A stretch of DNA of 8,143 nucleotides from JBFHNV01 sp965365655 (GCA_965365655.1 CBDUCN010000242.1:1-8143), one strand, 5' to 3'. Positions 1 through 7,390 are shown, counted from the first letter of the stretch. Made by a program: numbers and translations. The notes: generated by a model from the sequence alone, not told the origin.

Positions 1-2441
1 CTCCCGGCGCGCCCGCGGCCCCGCCCGCCGCCGCCGTCCCTCCGCCCGCGAGCCCGCCCCGCAGCGCACCGGCCCCGCGGGACACCGTCTACGACCTCGC
101 GGCCCGCTTCTTCGCGGGCGGCAACTGGCTCGTGCGTGGCGGCATCGTGCTGCTGTTCATCGGCGTCGGCTTCCTGCTCAAGCTGGCCGTGGACCACGCC
201 CTGCTGCCGGTGCCGCTGCGCCTCGCGGGCGTCGCCGCCGGCGGCGGCATCCTGGTGTGGCTTGGGCTTCGCCTCGCGCCGGCGCGCCGCGCGTACGGCC
301 TCGCGCTGCAGGGCGGCGGCGTGGGCCTGGTGTACCTCGTGCTGTACGCCGCATTCCGCCTCTACGGCCTGCTGCCGGCAGGCGCCGCGTTCGCGCTGAT
401 GCTGCTCGTGGTGGTCGCCGCCGGCGTGCTCGCGCTCCGTCAGGACGCGCGCATCCTCGCCGTGCTCGGAGCCGCCGGTGGGTTCCTGGCCCCGCTGCTC
501 GCGTCCACCGGCAGTGGCAGCCACGTGATGCTGTTCGGCTACTACGCGGTGCTCAATGCCGGCGTGCTGGGACTCGCGCTGTTCCGGGCCTGGCGCGTGC
601 TCAACGTCGTCGGTCTGCTCGCGACCTTCGGCATCGGCGCGCTGTGGGGCGCACGCTTCTACCGCCCCGAGCACTTCGACAGCGTCGAGCCGTTCCTGGT
701 GCTGTTCTTCCTGATGTATCTCGCGATCGCGGTGCTGTTCGCGCTGCACCGCAGCCTGCGACTTCGCGACCCGATCAACGCGACGCTGGTGTTCGGCAAC
801 CCGCTGATGGCCTTCGGCCTGCAGTCGCAGGTCGTCGCGAGCGGCGGCGGCCTCGCCGCGAGCGCGCTCGGGCTCGCGGCGATCTACGGCGCCGGCGCCT
901 TCGCGCTCCGCGCCCGCGCCGGCGAGGGGCTGCGCCCGCTGGCCGAGGCGTTCAGCGCGCTCGCGGTGGGCTTCGCGACCGCCGCCATCGCGCTGCACTT
1001 CGATGCCCGCTGGACCTCCGCGGCGTGGGCGCTGGAGGGCGCGGCGCTGGTATGGGTGGGATGGCGCCAGCGGCGCGCGCTCGCGCGCCTCGCCGGCACG
1101 CTGCTGCAGGTGCTCGCGGGCGCGGCCTGGCTGTGGCACGGCATGGACGAGCCCGCGTGGAGCGTCGAGGCGTTCACCGGCACGCTGATGCTGGCCATCG
1201 CGGGGCTGCTGAGCGGCGCCTCGCTGGTGCGCGCGCACCCCGCGCGCGAACGCGAGGCGCACGCCGTCGGCGACGAGCGCCCGCTCGCGATGCTGCTCGG
1301 CCTGTGGGGGCTGATGTGGTGGCTGGGCGGCGGCCTGCTGCACATCGAGCACGCGGTGCCCGGGCGCCACGGACTCGGCGCCAGCCTGCTGTTCGCCGCC
1401 GCGACGGCGCTCGCGCTGGACGTCGCGGGAACGCGCCTGCCGTGGCCGTTGCTGCGCGGCGCGGCCGTGCTGCTGCCGGGCGCGCTCGCGCCCGTCGCGT
1501 TCGCGCTGCTGGCGCTCGACGGGACGCCGCTCGAGCATCTCGGGGTGCTCGGCTGGCCCGTGGCCCTGGCGGTCTGCGGCGCGGTGCTGTGGCGCCAGGA
1601 GCACGCGGGCGGGCGCCTCACGCGCGCGATGCACCCGGTGACCTTCTGGGTGCTGGCCGCGCTGCTCGCGGCCGAGGGCGTCGCGCGCGCCGGCGACTGG
1701 ATCGACGCGGCCCCGCTCAGCCTGCAGCGCCTGGGCGGCCTGCTGCCGCCGGCCGCACTCCTGGCCCTGCTCGCGCGAGGTGCGCGCCGTCGCGCACGCT
1801 GGCCCTTCGCGACCCACGCCGCGCGCTACCTCACCGCCGCCGCCGGCCCCGTGGTGTGCGTGATGGGCGGCGCGGTCTTCGCGTTGAGCGTCGCCCATCC
1901 GGGCGCGATGGACGTCACCCGTGCGGGGGTGGGCTGGCCGATCCCGTACCTGCCGGTGCTCAACCCGCTGGACATCGGCCTCGCCCTCGCGCTCGCCGCG
2001 CTGGTGCTGTGGTACCGCGCAGCCGCCGCGTGTCTGCCCGCGACGAGCCACGCGGCCTTCACCGCTGCCGGCGCCGGACTCGCGTTCGTCTGGCTGAACG
2101 GCGCGCTGCTGCGCGCGCTGCATTTCGGCCACGACGTCCCGTGGCGCCTCGGCGCGATGCTGGAGTCCACCCTGGTGCAGGCGAGCCTGTCGGTGCTGTG
2201 GGCGTGCACCGGGCTGGTGGCGATGGTGTCCGCGTCGCGCGGCGCGAGCCGCCACCTGTGGCTCGCCGGCGCCGGGCTGATGGTGGTGGTGGTCGCGAAG
2301 CTGATGCTGGTCGATCTCGCGAGCACCGGAACGGTCGCGCGCATCGTGTCCTTCATCAGCGTCGGCCTGCTGCTGATGCTGGTCGGCTGGCTGGCCCCGG
2401 TGCCGCCCCGTGCGACGCTCAGATCCCCATCATCGACTTGA
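1..2441 (+). CDS. DUF2339 family polytopic membrane protein, 5'-truncated by the window edge
   Basis: The reading frame is open from base 3 to the TGA at 2439-2441, giving 812 visible residues; the true start is left of the window. The GTG at 132 is not the start: just upstream in frame is the family hallmark G-N-W-L-V-R-G-G leading into the first membrane segment, preceded by about 27 Pro/Ala-rich residues typical of the cytoplasmic N-terminal linker of DUF2339 proteins. The rest is almost continuous membrane helices (about 20 or more hydrophobic stretches). Family-like blocks include G-G-F-L-A-P-L-L near base 480, P-F-L-V-L-F-F-L-M-Y near 690, F-G-N-P-L-M-A-F-G-L-Q near 795, and a C-terminal block K-L-M-L-V-D-L followed by R-I-V-S-F near 2300-2360. 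Family members are usually about 900-1000 residues, so perhaps 100-200 are missing. Molecular function is unknown; an inner-membrane location is clear. The 3' end overlaps the convergent hydrolase gene by 23 bases. Confidence 0.93.
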   Translation, partial: PGAPAAPPAAAVPPPASPPRSAPAPRDTVYDLAARFFAGGNWLVRGGIVLLFIGVGFLLKLAVDHALLPVPLRLAGVAAGGGILVWLGLRLAPARRAYGLALQGGGVGLVYLVLYAAFRLYGLLPAGAAFALMLLVVVAAGVLALRQDARILAVLGAAGGFLAPLLASTGSGSHVMLFGYYAVLNAGVLGLALFRAWRVLNVVGLLATFGIGALWGARFYRPEHFDSVEPFLVLFFLMYLAIAVLFALHRSLRLRDPINATLVFGNPLMAFGLQSQVVASGGGLAASALGLAAIYGAGAFALRARAGEGLRPLAEAFSALAVGFATAAIALHFDARWTSAAWALEGAALVWVGWRQRRALARLAGTLLQVLAGAAWLWHGMDEPAWSVEAFTGTLMLAIAGLLSGASLVRAHPAREREAHAVGDERPLAMLLGLWGLMWWLGGGLLHIEHAVPGRHGLGASLLFAAATALALDVAGTRLPWPLLRGAAVLLPGALAPVAFALLALDGTPLEHLGVLGWPVALAVCGAVLWRQEHAGGRLTRAMHPVTFWVLAALLAAEGVARAGDWIDAAPLSLQRLGGLLPPAALLALLARGARRRARWPFATHAARYLTAAAGPVVCVMGGAVFALSVAHPGAMDVTRAGVGWPIPYLPVLNPLDIGLALALAALVLWYRAAAACLPATSHAAFTAAGAGLAFVWLNGALLRALHFGHDVPWRLGAMLESTLVQASLSVLWACTGLVAMVSASRGASRHLWLAGAGLMVVVVAKLMLVDLASTGTVARIVSFISVGLLLMLVGWLAPVPPRATLRSPSST

Positions 2442-3285
2442 GCCGCCGGAACAGCACGTAGTCCGGCTCCATCAGGTCGCCGACGATCGTGAAGTGGTTG
2501 CGCCCGGAGACCTCCACGTAGGACGCCTCGCCGCCGGCCTGCTTCCAGGCGTCGGCGAGCTCCCTGCTCTGGCGGCGGAACTCCTCGCTCTCGTCGCCGC
2601 CTACCGCGGCGATGTAGGGCCCGCCGTGCTGCGGCTTCAGGCGCACCGGGCTCATGCGCCGTGCGCTCGTCTCGTCCAGGTTCAGCGTCTCGTTGATCGG
2701 GTGGAGCACGATGGGCTCGAGATCGTAGAGGCCGGACAGGCCCATCGCGCCCTTGATGAGGTCGGGGGGCAGCTCGTGATCCACCTCCGGCCAGTCGGTC
2801 GCGCACAGCATCGCGGTCAGGTGCCCGCCGGCGGAGTTGCCGGCGACGTGGATGCGGTGGTGATCGCCGCCGTGCTCGTCGACGTTGCGGTACACCCACG
2901 AGATCGCGCGCTGCATCTGGCGCACGATCTGGTCCACGGTCACGTGCGGGCAGTGCGAGTAGCCCACGACGACCACGGTCGCGCCGGCCTTCACGAACGG
3001 CTCCGCGAGAAAGCTGTAGGTGGACTTGTCCCGCGAGCGCCAGTAGCCGCCGTGGATGTAGACGAGCACCGGTCCGCGCCTGGCCTCGCCGGGGAACACG
3101 TCCAGCTTCTCGCGCCCCGCCGGGCCGTACGCGATGTCCAGCCGGCAGCCGGCGCGGGCGCGGAACTTCTCGCTGGCGTCGGCGAACCCGGCGGAGATCA
3201 CCTCCGAGTCCGGCACCTGCAGGCGGGCGTTGTACTGGACCTCGAACTCTTCGGCCGTGTAGTTGCGGTAGACCTTCTCGGGCAT
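2419..3285 (-). CDS. alpha/beta hydrolase, kynurenine formamidase (arylformamidase)-like
   Basis: The product is 288 residues, close to the usual size for this family. Visible motifs are the oxyanion-hole H-G-G-Y-W (78-82), the nucleophile elbow G-N-S-A-G-G with Ser151, and a C-terminal G-R-N-H-F-T-I-V with the catalytic His264. The third triad member should lie in G-G-D-E-S-E-E-F (229-236), as Asp231 or Glu232. The N-terminal E-F-E-V-Q-Y-N-A-R and V-P-D-S blocks and C-P-H-V-T-V-D-Q-I match bacterial arylformamidase-like esterases, whose characterised relatives hydrolyse N-formylkynurenine. No tryptophan-catabolism genes are nearby, so the substrate could be another amide or ester. No signal peptide is seen, so it is probably cytoplasmic. 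The ATG at 3285 has a weak upstream AGG (G-A-T-C-A-G-G-T-C-A-C) and places family homology near the start; an in-frame ATG at 3327 would add 14 residues. The frame stays open far upstream only because of high GC. It lies 170 bases after the ChaN-like gene. Confidence 0.9.
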   Translation of the reverse strand: MPEKVYRNYTAEEFEVQYNARLQVPDSEVISAGFADASEKFRARAGCRLDIAYGPAGREKLDVFPGEARRGPVLVYIHGGYWRSRDKSTYSFLAEPFVKAGATVVVVGYSHCPHVTVDQIVRQMQRAISWVYRNVDEHGGDHHRIHVAGNSAGGHLTAMLCATDWPEVDHELPPDLIKGAMGLSGLYDLEPIVLHPINETLNLDETSARRMSPVRLKPQHGGPYIAAVGGDESEEFRRQSRELADAWKQAGGEASYVEVSGRNHFTIVGDLMEPDYVLFRRLKSMMGI

Positions 3286-3433
3286 GTGACCTGATCCATC
3301 TCGTTCCAGGAGCAAGCGGACGATCATACGGTGCTCGCGCGCGCCCGTGGTGGCCCGTGCACGGCGCTGCGGACCGCGACTTCCGGCAGCCAGCAACGGC
3401 CGGCCGCGCGCGATGCCCTCGCCGCGCGCGCCC

Positions 3434-3454
3434 CCCGCGGGCGGTCGCCGCGGG
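3434..3454 (-). terminator. GC-rich hairpin just after the ChaN-like gene
   Basis: A perfect 7-bp inverted repeat, cccgcgg (3434-3440) with ccgcggg (3448-3454), separated by a 7-base loop, starts one base beyond the stop codon of the ChaN-like gene on the minus strand. It could be a terminator or 3'-end stabiliser between that gene and the hydrolase. There is no U-tract, and such repeats arise easily in DNA this GC-rich, so the call is weak. Confidence 0.25.
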
Positions 3455-3455
3455 C

Positions 3456-4610
3456 TCAGCGCATCTCGAACGCGAGCAGGTGCTCCTCGTCGCCCCGGCG
3501 CACCGCCACCGTGACGGCGTCCCCCGGCGCCTTCTTCCACAGCGCGAGGCGCACGTCGGCATAGGCCTTCACCGGCCGGTGATCCAGCGCGACGATCCGG
3601 TCGCCCTTCTCGAGCCCCGCGTCGCGCCCCGCGCTCACGTCGCCGAAGCCGACGATGGTCACGCCGTCCTCGGTCTCGCCGATCCTGACGCCCAGGCGCC
3701 CGGGCTTCGGGAGATCCTGCTGCGAGGTGTCGAGCACGTAGTCGGCGGCCTCGGTGCCCGGCGAGTGGTCGTGCGACTGGATCACCAGCGCCCGCGGCAG
3801 GTCGACGCGCCGCGCGAGGCGGTCCGGGATCGGATCTCCCCACGCGATGTGCCCCTCGCCGGCCAGCACCACGAGGCGGCGCTGCGGATTCTCCAGCAGG
3901 TAGTCGGCGGCGCGCTGCGCCATGCCCTCGTCCCACAGCAGCTGCGCCTGCAGGAAGTGCTCGAACGGGCTCTGGCCGTGGTGCGAGTGCTGCTCGAACA
4001 CCCTGCGCACGCGCTCGCGGTAACGCGCCGGCCCGTCGTCGATGGACGCGGGCAGCTTCTCGCGCGCGCTGGCGTCCAGGCTCTGCATGCCCTCGACCGC
4101 GACCTTGCTGACCAGCTCGCCGGGCACGTTCAGCGCGACCAGCGGGATGCGCCGCTCGCGCGCGAACTCGAAGATCGGCGCGTACAGGCGCGGGTCGTAG
4201 CGCCAGCGCGAGAACCACTCGGTCTCGGCGAGCATGCGCTGGAAATCGCCGTGCTCGAACACGTACGCGTCGAGGGCAGCCTGGAACGGCGCCTGCACGA
4301 ACTCCAGGCCGATGGACACCGGGCCGCTGGTCGCGAGTGCGCACGCGATCTCGACCTGGTTCAGGTGGTGATCGAAGCGGTCGTGCACCTCGCCGACGAA
4401 CACCACGCGCCTGTCGGCCAGCGCGTCGATCAGGGCAGCCATGGACAGCGTGTCGCCGTCAGCGGTCTTCACGGACGGCGCAGACCAGCCCGCGGCGCGG
4501 GCGGCGGGGCTGCACGCTTCGGCCTGGCTCGAAGCGGGGGCCGCGACCATGGCCATCGCGATGGGCACCACCAGCAGCAGTGCCGAGACGAGTACGAGCG
4601 GGCGCTTCAC
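3456..4610 (-). CDS. ChaN-like (PF04187-type) exported haem-binding-family protein with C-terminal PDZ domain
   Basis: The product is 384 residues from a GTG at 4610, chosen because a GGGAG Shine-Dalgarno lies 6 bases upstream and the protein then begins M-K-R-P like a signal peptide; a TTG at 4628 in frame lacks a ribosome site. Residues 4-24 are a hydrophobic export signal. Cys33 follows A-E-A, which is not a standard lipobox because the -3 position is Ala, so lipoprotein status is doubtful. The ChaN domain spans about 50-295, with F-V-G-E-V-H-D (71-77), H-H-L-N-Q (81-85), G-L-E-F (101-104) and the late A-G-E-G-H (250-254). A His cluster, H-S-H-H, sits at 208-211. Residues about 304-384 form a PDZ-like domain (R-L-G-V-R-I, then G-L-E-K-G-D-R-I-V-A-L at 332-342). 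Campylobacter ChaN binds haem as a dimer; more distant Tiki/TraB relatives are proteases. A periplasmic or membrane-attached role in iron/haem handling or peptide-guided proteolysis is an inference. Confidence 0.88.
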   Translation of the reverse strand: MKRPLVLVSALLLVVPIAMAMVAAPASSQAEACSPAARAAGWSAPSVKTADGDTLSMAALIDALADRRVVFVGEVHDRFDHHLNQVEIACALATSGPVSIGLEFVQAPFQAALDAYVFEHGDFQRMLAETEWFSRWRYDPRLYAPIFEFARERRIPLVALNVPGELVSKVAVEGMQSLDASAREKLPASIDDGPARYRERVRRVFEQHSHHGQSPFEHFLQAQLLWDEGMAQRAADYLLENPQRRLVVLAGEGHIAWGDPIPDRLARRVDLPRALVIQSHDHSPGTEAADYVLDTSQQDLPKPGRLGVRIGETEDGVTIVGFGDVSAGRDAGLEKGDRIVALDHRPVKAYADVRLALWKKAPGDAVTVAVRRGDEEHLLAFEMR

Positions 4611-4635
4611 GAGCGTCTCCCGGGTCAAGGTCTGG

Positions 4636-4680
4636 ATGCCGGCATGCTACCCGCGCACTCCTGACCGGGCTGGTGACCGG
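4636..4680 (-). promoter_or_regulatory. possible control region of the ChaN-like gene: 10-bp palindrome plus tandem 7-mers
   Basis: The 85-base gap before the ChaN-like gene holds a perfect palindrome, atgccggcat (4636-4645), 26-35 bases upstream of the chosen GTG. Further upstream are two identical tgaccgg copies (4662-4668 and 4674-4680), spaced 12 bases start to start. On the minus strand these read ccggtca, 5 bases, ccggtca. A TAGCAT element overlapping the palindrome could be a -10 box, but no good -35 is visible. The repeats are short, so this is only a candidate operator or promoter. Confidence 0.25.
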
Positions 4681-4695
4681 CCGTCCATGGGACGC

Positions 4696-6969
4696 TCAGT
4701 GGGCCCCGTCTCCGCCGCGTGCGTTGCCTCGGCCGGACACCCAGCGCGGATCGAATTGCTGCGGCCTTCCGAGCAGGAATCCCTGCCCCAGGTCGCAGCC
4801 GCTGGCTCTGAGGAATTCGAGCTGGGCCCTCGACTCGATCCCCTCGGCCACCACCGACAGGCCCAGCGTGCGTCCCATCGCGACGATCGCGGCCGCGAGC
4901 TCCCCGTCGCCCTGCGTCTGGCCGATGGCGTGCACGAAGTGGCGATCGATCTTCAGCGTGTCGACCGGCAGCTCCTTCAGGTAGCTCAGCGAGGAGTAGC
5001 CGGTTCCGAAGTCGTCTATCGCAACGGAGATCCCCAGCTCGCGGAGACGGATCAGCGTCTCGCGGCTCTCCTGCAGGTTCTCCATCAGCATCGACTCGGT
5101 GATCTCCAGCTGCAGGGCCCGAGCGTCGGTGCCGGTGTCGCGCAGCGCCTTCTCACAATTCGCGACCAGGCTGCCGTGGGTCAGCTCCCGCGCGGAGACG
5201 TTCACCGCGAGCATCGGCATGCGGCGGCCGCTGCTTGCGGCGTGCGCGAGCTCGCGGCAGGCCCTGCCCAGCACCCATTCGCCGAGGGGCTCGATCAGCC
5301 CGCTCTCCTCGGCGAGACGCACGAACGCGTCCGGCAGCAGCATTCCCCGGCTCGGATGCTGCCAGCGCAACAGCGCCTCGACGGCCACCGTCGCTCTCTC
5401 GCTGAAGCGCCACACGGGCTGGTAGTGCAGCAGCAGCTCGGAACGCGGAATGGCTTCGCGCAGATCCTGCTCGAGCAGCAGCCGGAGGCTCGCGTCGCGC
5501 TCCATCTCCTCGTCGTAGAACTGCGCACCGCCCGGGCCGCGGTGCTTCGAGCGGTAGAGGGCGAGATCGGCGTTGCGCAGCAGCGATTCCGCGTCGGTCG
5601 CGTCGGACGGCGCGAGCGTGATGCCGATGCTGGTGCTCAACACGAGTCGTCTCGCGTCGAGCTCGACGGGCTCACGAACGGCCGCGAGCACCTTCTCGGC
5701 CACGAGCAGCGCGCCTTCGGCGCCGTTGACCTCGGTCAGCAGCAGCGCGAACTCGTCGCCGCCGATGCGCGCGACCGTGTCCGGTGCACGCACGCAGGCG
5801 CGAAGGCGTTTCGCGATCACGCACAGCAGCCGGTCGCCCGCGTCGTGGCCGAGTGAGTCGTTGACGCGCTTGAAGTCGTCGAGGTCGAGGTAGAGCACGG
5901 CGCACGGCCGGCCGGTGCGCTGGCCCATACGCACCGCCTGGCCCAGGCGGTCGCGAAACAGCCGGCGGTTGGCGAGGCCGGTGAGCGCGTCCGCGAACGC
6001 GAGCTTCTCCATCTCCCGACGCGCGCGTTCGAGCTCGGTCACCGTCGCGTGCAGGCCGCGGTTGAGCCGCTCGTTCGCGAGCAGCAGGCCCAGCTGCTGC
6101 GAGAAGACGGTGAACACCTGCAGATCCGTGGGACTGAACGGCACCAGCTTGCCGCGGCTGTCGATCTGCGCGAATCCGAGCACCTCGGACCGGGCGCGAA
6201 GCGGTGCGCACAGGCCCACCGAGATCCGCGCGCGGTGAAGGCTGGACGCATCGCGGAATACGGGATCGGAGGCTGCGAAGAGCACCGCCTGGCCGTCGTC
6301 CAGCACCGCGCGGCGAAGCGTTCGGGACACGCGTTCGTAGGGGCAGATGCCGTCGCGGTTGCGCGAGAGCACGGGCACGAACTCGTCGGACTCGCTTCTG
6401 ACGTACACCGAGATGCGATCGGCCTGCGAGAACAGCGCGAGCACGGCGTCGGCGAAGTGATGCAGCAGCTGGTCGAAGTCCAGCTCGCCGACGGCCTGGC
6501 CGGTGAACTGGTGCAGCATCAGCAGTGCGGCGCGGTCCATGCCCTGCGACAGCGCGCTCATCACCGAGGCGTTGCTCGCGTCCAGGACCTCGGCGAGATC
6601 GAGCGCGGTGTCGTTGCCGGCGCCCGGCGGCTCGTCTGCCTCGACGACCTGGACCGGTTCCAGAACCAGCGGCCGGGTGGCGTCGCCGAACAGCAGCTGG
6701 TCGCCCGGGCGCAGCACCACGCGGCGGCGGCACGCGTCGTCGACGGCGAGCATCTGCGACTCGCGGCGCACGAAGCTGCCGTTGGTGCTCCCGAGATCGA
6801 GGTATACCAGCCCCTCGGGGTGCATGCGTATCTCGCCGTGGCGCCCGGAGACGTTGGCGTCGTCGATGCGGATGTCGTTCGCGTCGCGGCGCCCGATGCG
6901 CACCGTGGTCTGGCGGAACTCCATGATTCTGGCGGGCTCGCCGGGAGCGCGTAGGGCGATGCGGATCAC
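4696..6969 (-). CDS. FHA-GAF-GGDEF-EAL cyclic-di-GMP signalling protein
   Basis: The product is 757 residues from a GTG at 6969, which begins the first FHA strand; AGG-type sequence lies just upstream. Domains in order: FHA at about 1-105, with G26-R27, S41-x-R43-H44 and N63-G64, the residues that read phosphothreonine; GAF-like sensor at about 146-300; a short helical linker at about 300-325 (E-L-E-R-A-R-R-E-M-E-K-L); GGDEF at about 325-490; EAL at about 500-745. The cyclase is intact: metal Asp362, N370, D379 and G-G-D-E-F at 403-407, with the product-inhibition site R394-x-x-D397 five residues before it. The phosphodiesterase also looks intact: E531 of E-A-L, N590, E622, D652-D653 followed by F-G-T-G, K673, E709 and Q729. 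There is no membrane segment, so it is cytoplasmic. It should make or degrade cyclic-di-GMP under control of a phosphoprotein partner and a GAF ligand, both unknown. It lies between the small conserved gene and the ChaN-like gene on the same strand. Confidence 0.96.
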   Translation of the reverse strand: MIRIALRAPGEPARIMEFRQTTVRIGRRDANDIRIDDANVSGRHGEIRMHPEGLVYLDLGSTNGSFVRRESQMLAVDDACRRRVVLRPGDQLLFGDATRPLVLEPVQVVEADEPPGAGNDTALDLAEVLDASNASVMSALSQGMDRAALLMLHQFTGQAVGELDFDQLLHHFADAVLALFSQADRISVYVRSESDEFVPVLSRNRDGICPYERVSRTLRRAVLDDGQAVLFAASDPVFRDASSLHRARISVGLCAPLRARSEVLGFAQIDSRGKLVPFSPTDLQVFTVFSQQLGLLLANERLNRGLHATVTELERARREMEKLAFADALTGLANRRLFRDRLGQAVRMGQRTGRPCAVLYLDLDDFKRVNDSLGHDAGDRLLCVIAKRLRACVRAPDTVARIGGDEFALLLTEVNGAEGALLVAEKVLAAVREPVELDARRLVLSTSIGITLAPSDATDAESLLRNADLALYRSKHRGPGGAQFYDEEMERDASLRLLLEQDLREAIPRSELLLHYQPVWRFSERATVAVEALLRWQHPSRGMLLPDAFVRLAEESGLIEPLGEWVLGRACRELAHAASSGRRMPMLAVNVSARELTHGSLVANCEKALRDTGTDARALQLEITESMLMENLQESRETLIRLRELGISVAIDDFGTGYSSLSYLKELPVDTLKIDRHFVHAIGQTQGDGELAAAIVAMGRTLGLSVVAEGIESRAQLEFLRASGCDLGQGFLLGRPQQFDPRWVSGRGNARGGDGAH

Positions 6970-7033
6970 GGGCCTGACCTGCGGCGGTGCGGCACGCGGC
7001 CTCGCGGCGCGCGCCCGGATACCGAAGTGTAAT

Positions 7034-7050
7034 GGAAGCGGGACGCTTCC
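7034..7050 (-). terminator. perfect 7-bp hairpin after the small conserved gene
   Basis: ggaagcg (7034-7040) and cgcttcc (7044-7050) form a perfect 7-bp stem with a 3-base loop, 22 bases beyond the stop of the small gene on the minus strand. It is followed on that strand by ATTACACTT, a loosely AT-rich run instead of a true U-tract. It may be a weak terminator separating the small gene from the cyclic-di-GMP gene. Confidence 0.4.
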
Positions 7051-7072
7051 GCGGCGTGACGTGCGCGACGCT

Positions 7073-7348
7073 TCAGGCGCGGCGGATCCTCACCACCTTC
7101 ATGGTCTCCATCGCGATGCCGGCGACGGTCTCGGTCACCGGGTAGTACGTCAGATTCACCCGCGCGCCGACGAGGCTGCGGTACTCGCGCTTGCGCCGGT
7201 AGCGGAACGGCACGTCGTGGCCGTCGATCATCACCGTGTTCAGGATCCAGTCGCCCGACCGGCGCTGCACGTGGGAGACCACCTTCTGCATCTGCGAGTG
7301 CACCAGGTCAGCGTGGCGCTCGAGGAGCTTGTCGGGCTCTGACTTCAT
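7073..7348 (-). CDS. small conserved hypothetical protein (91 residues)
   Basis: I do not recognise a named family with confidence. From the ATG at 7348 the product is 91 residues. A GTG directly upstream (7351) would add one residue and sits 7 bases after a GAGG ribosome site, so either may be used. Residues about 5-30 look like an amphipathic helix (L-L-E-R-H-A-D-L-V-H, then Q-K-V-V-S-H-V-Q). The rest alternates like a small beta barrel: D-W-I-L-N-T-V-M-I-D-G, a very basic patch F-R-Y-R-R-K-R-E-Y-R at 48-57, then R-V-N-L-T-Y-Y-P (63-70) and M-K-V-V-R-I-R-R at the end. There is no signal peptide or membrane helix. The basic surface would suit nucleic-acid or membrane-phosphate contact, but that is speculation. 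Its coding quality and clear ribosome site support a real gene. It is divergent from the antiporter gene and upstream of the cyclic-di-GMP gene. Confidence 0.75.
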   Translation of the reverse strand: MKSEPDKLLERHADLVHSQMQKVVSHVQRRSGDWILNTVMIDGHDVPFRYRRKREYRSLVGARVNLTYYPVTETVAGIAMETMKVVRIRRA

Positions 7349-7390
7349 CACGGTCTGGCCTCGAGCGGGGCTGGGGTGCGGGGAGACGGG

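Noticed and set aside
257..2461. A 734-codon open frame on the plus strand, offset from the DUF2339 gene
   Set aside because: It is extremely rich in Arg, Ala, Gly and Pro with no recognisable motif, the usual shadow frame in high-GC DNA; the DUF2339 frame in the same bases has clear family motifs.
2410..3294. Long plus-strand frame opposite the hydrolase
   Set aside because: Rich in His, Val, Ala and Arg in the way expected of the antisense of a GC-rich gene, with no domain motif.
3286..4344. Upstream extension of the hydrolase frame into the ChaN-like gene
   Set aside because: The extension is low-complexity Arg/Ala/Gly sequence lying over the coding ChaN-like frame; hydrolase homology begins at about 3285 and 288 residues is the normal length.
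4611..4628. TTG start for the ChaN-like gene at 4628
   Set aside because: No ribosome site upstream, whereas GTG 4610 follows GGGAG at good spacing and begins a standard M-K-R signal peptide.
3357..4664. Plus-strand 435-codon frame opposite the ChaN-like gene
   Set aside because: Antisense shadow; no motif, no ribosome site, and the opposing frame is clearly a ChaN-PDZ protein.
4441..5856. Plus-strand 471-codon frame opposite the EAL/GGDEF region
   Set aside because: Antisense shadow of well-conserved catalytic domains.
5672..6733. Minus-strand 353-codon frame within the cyclic-di-GMP gene
   Set aside because: Offset frame of Arg/Pro/Ala-rich composition inside a gene whose correct frame carries FHA, GAF and GGDEF motifs.
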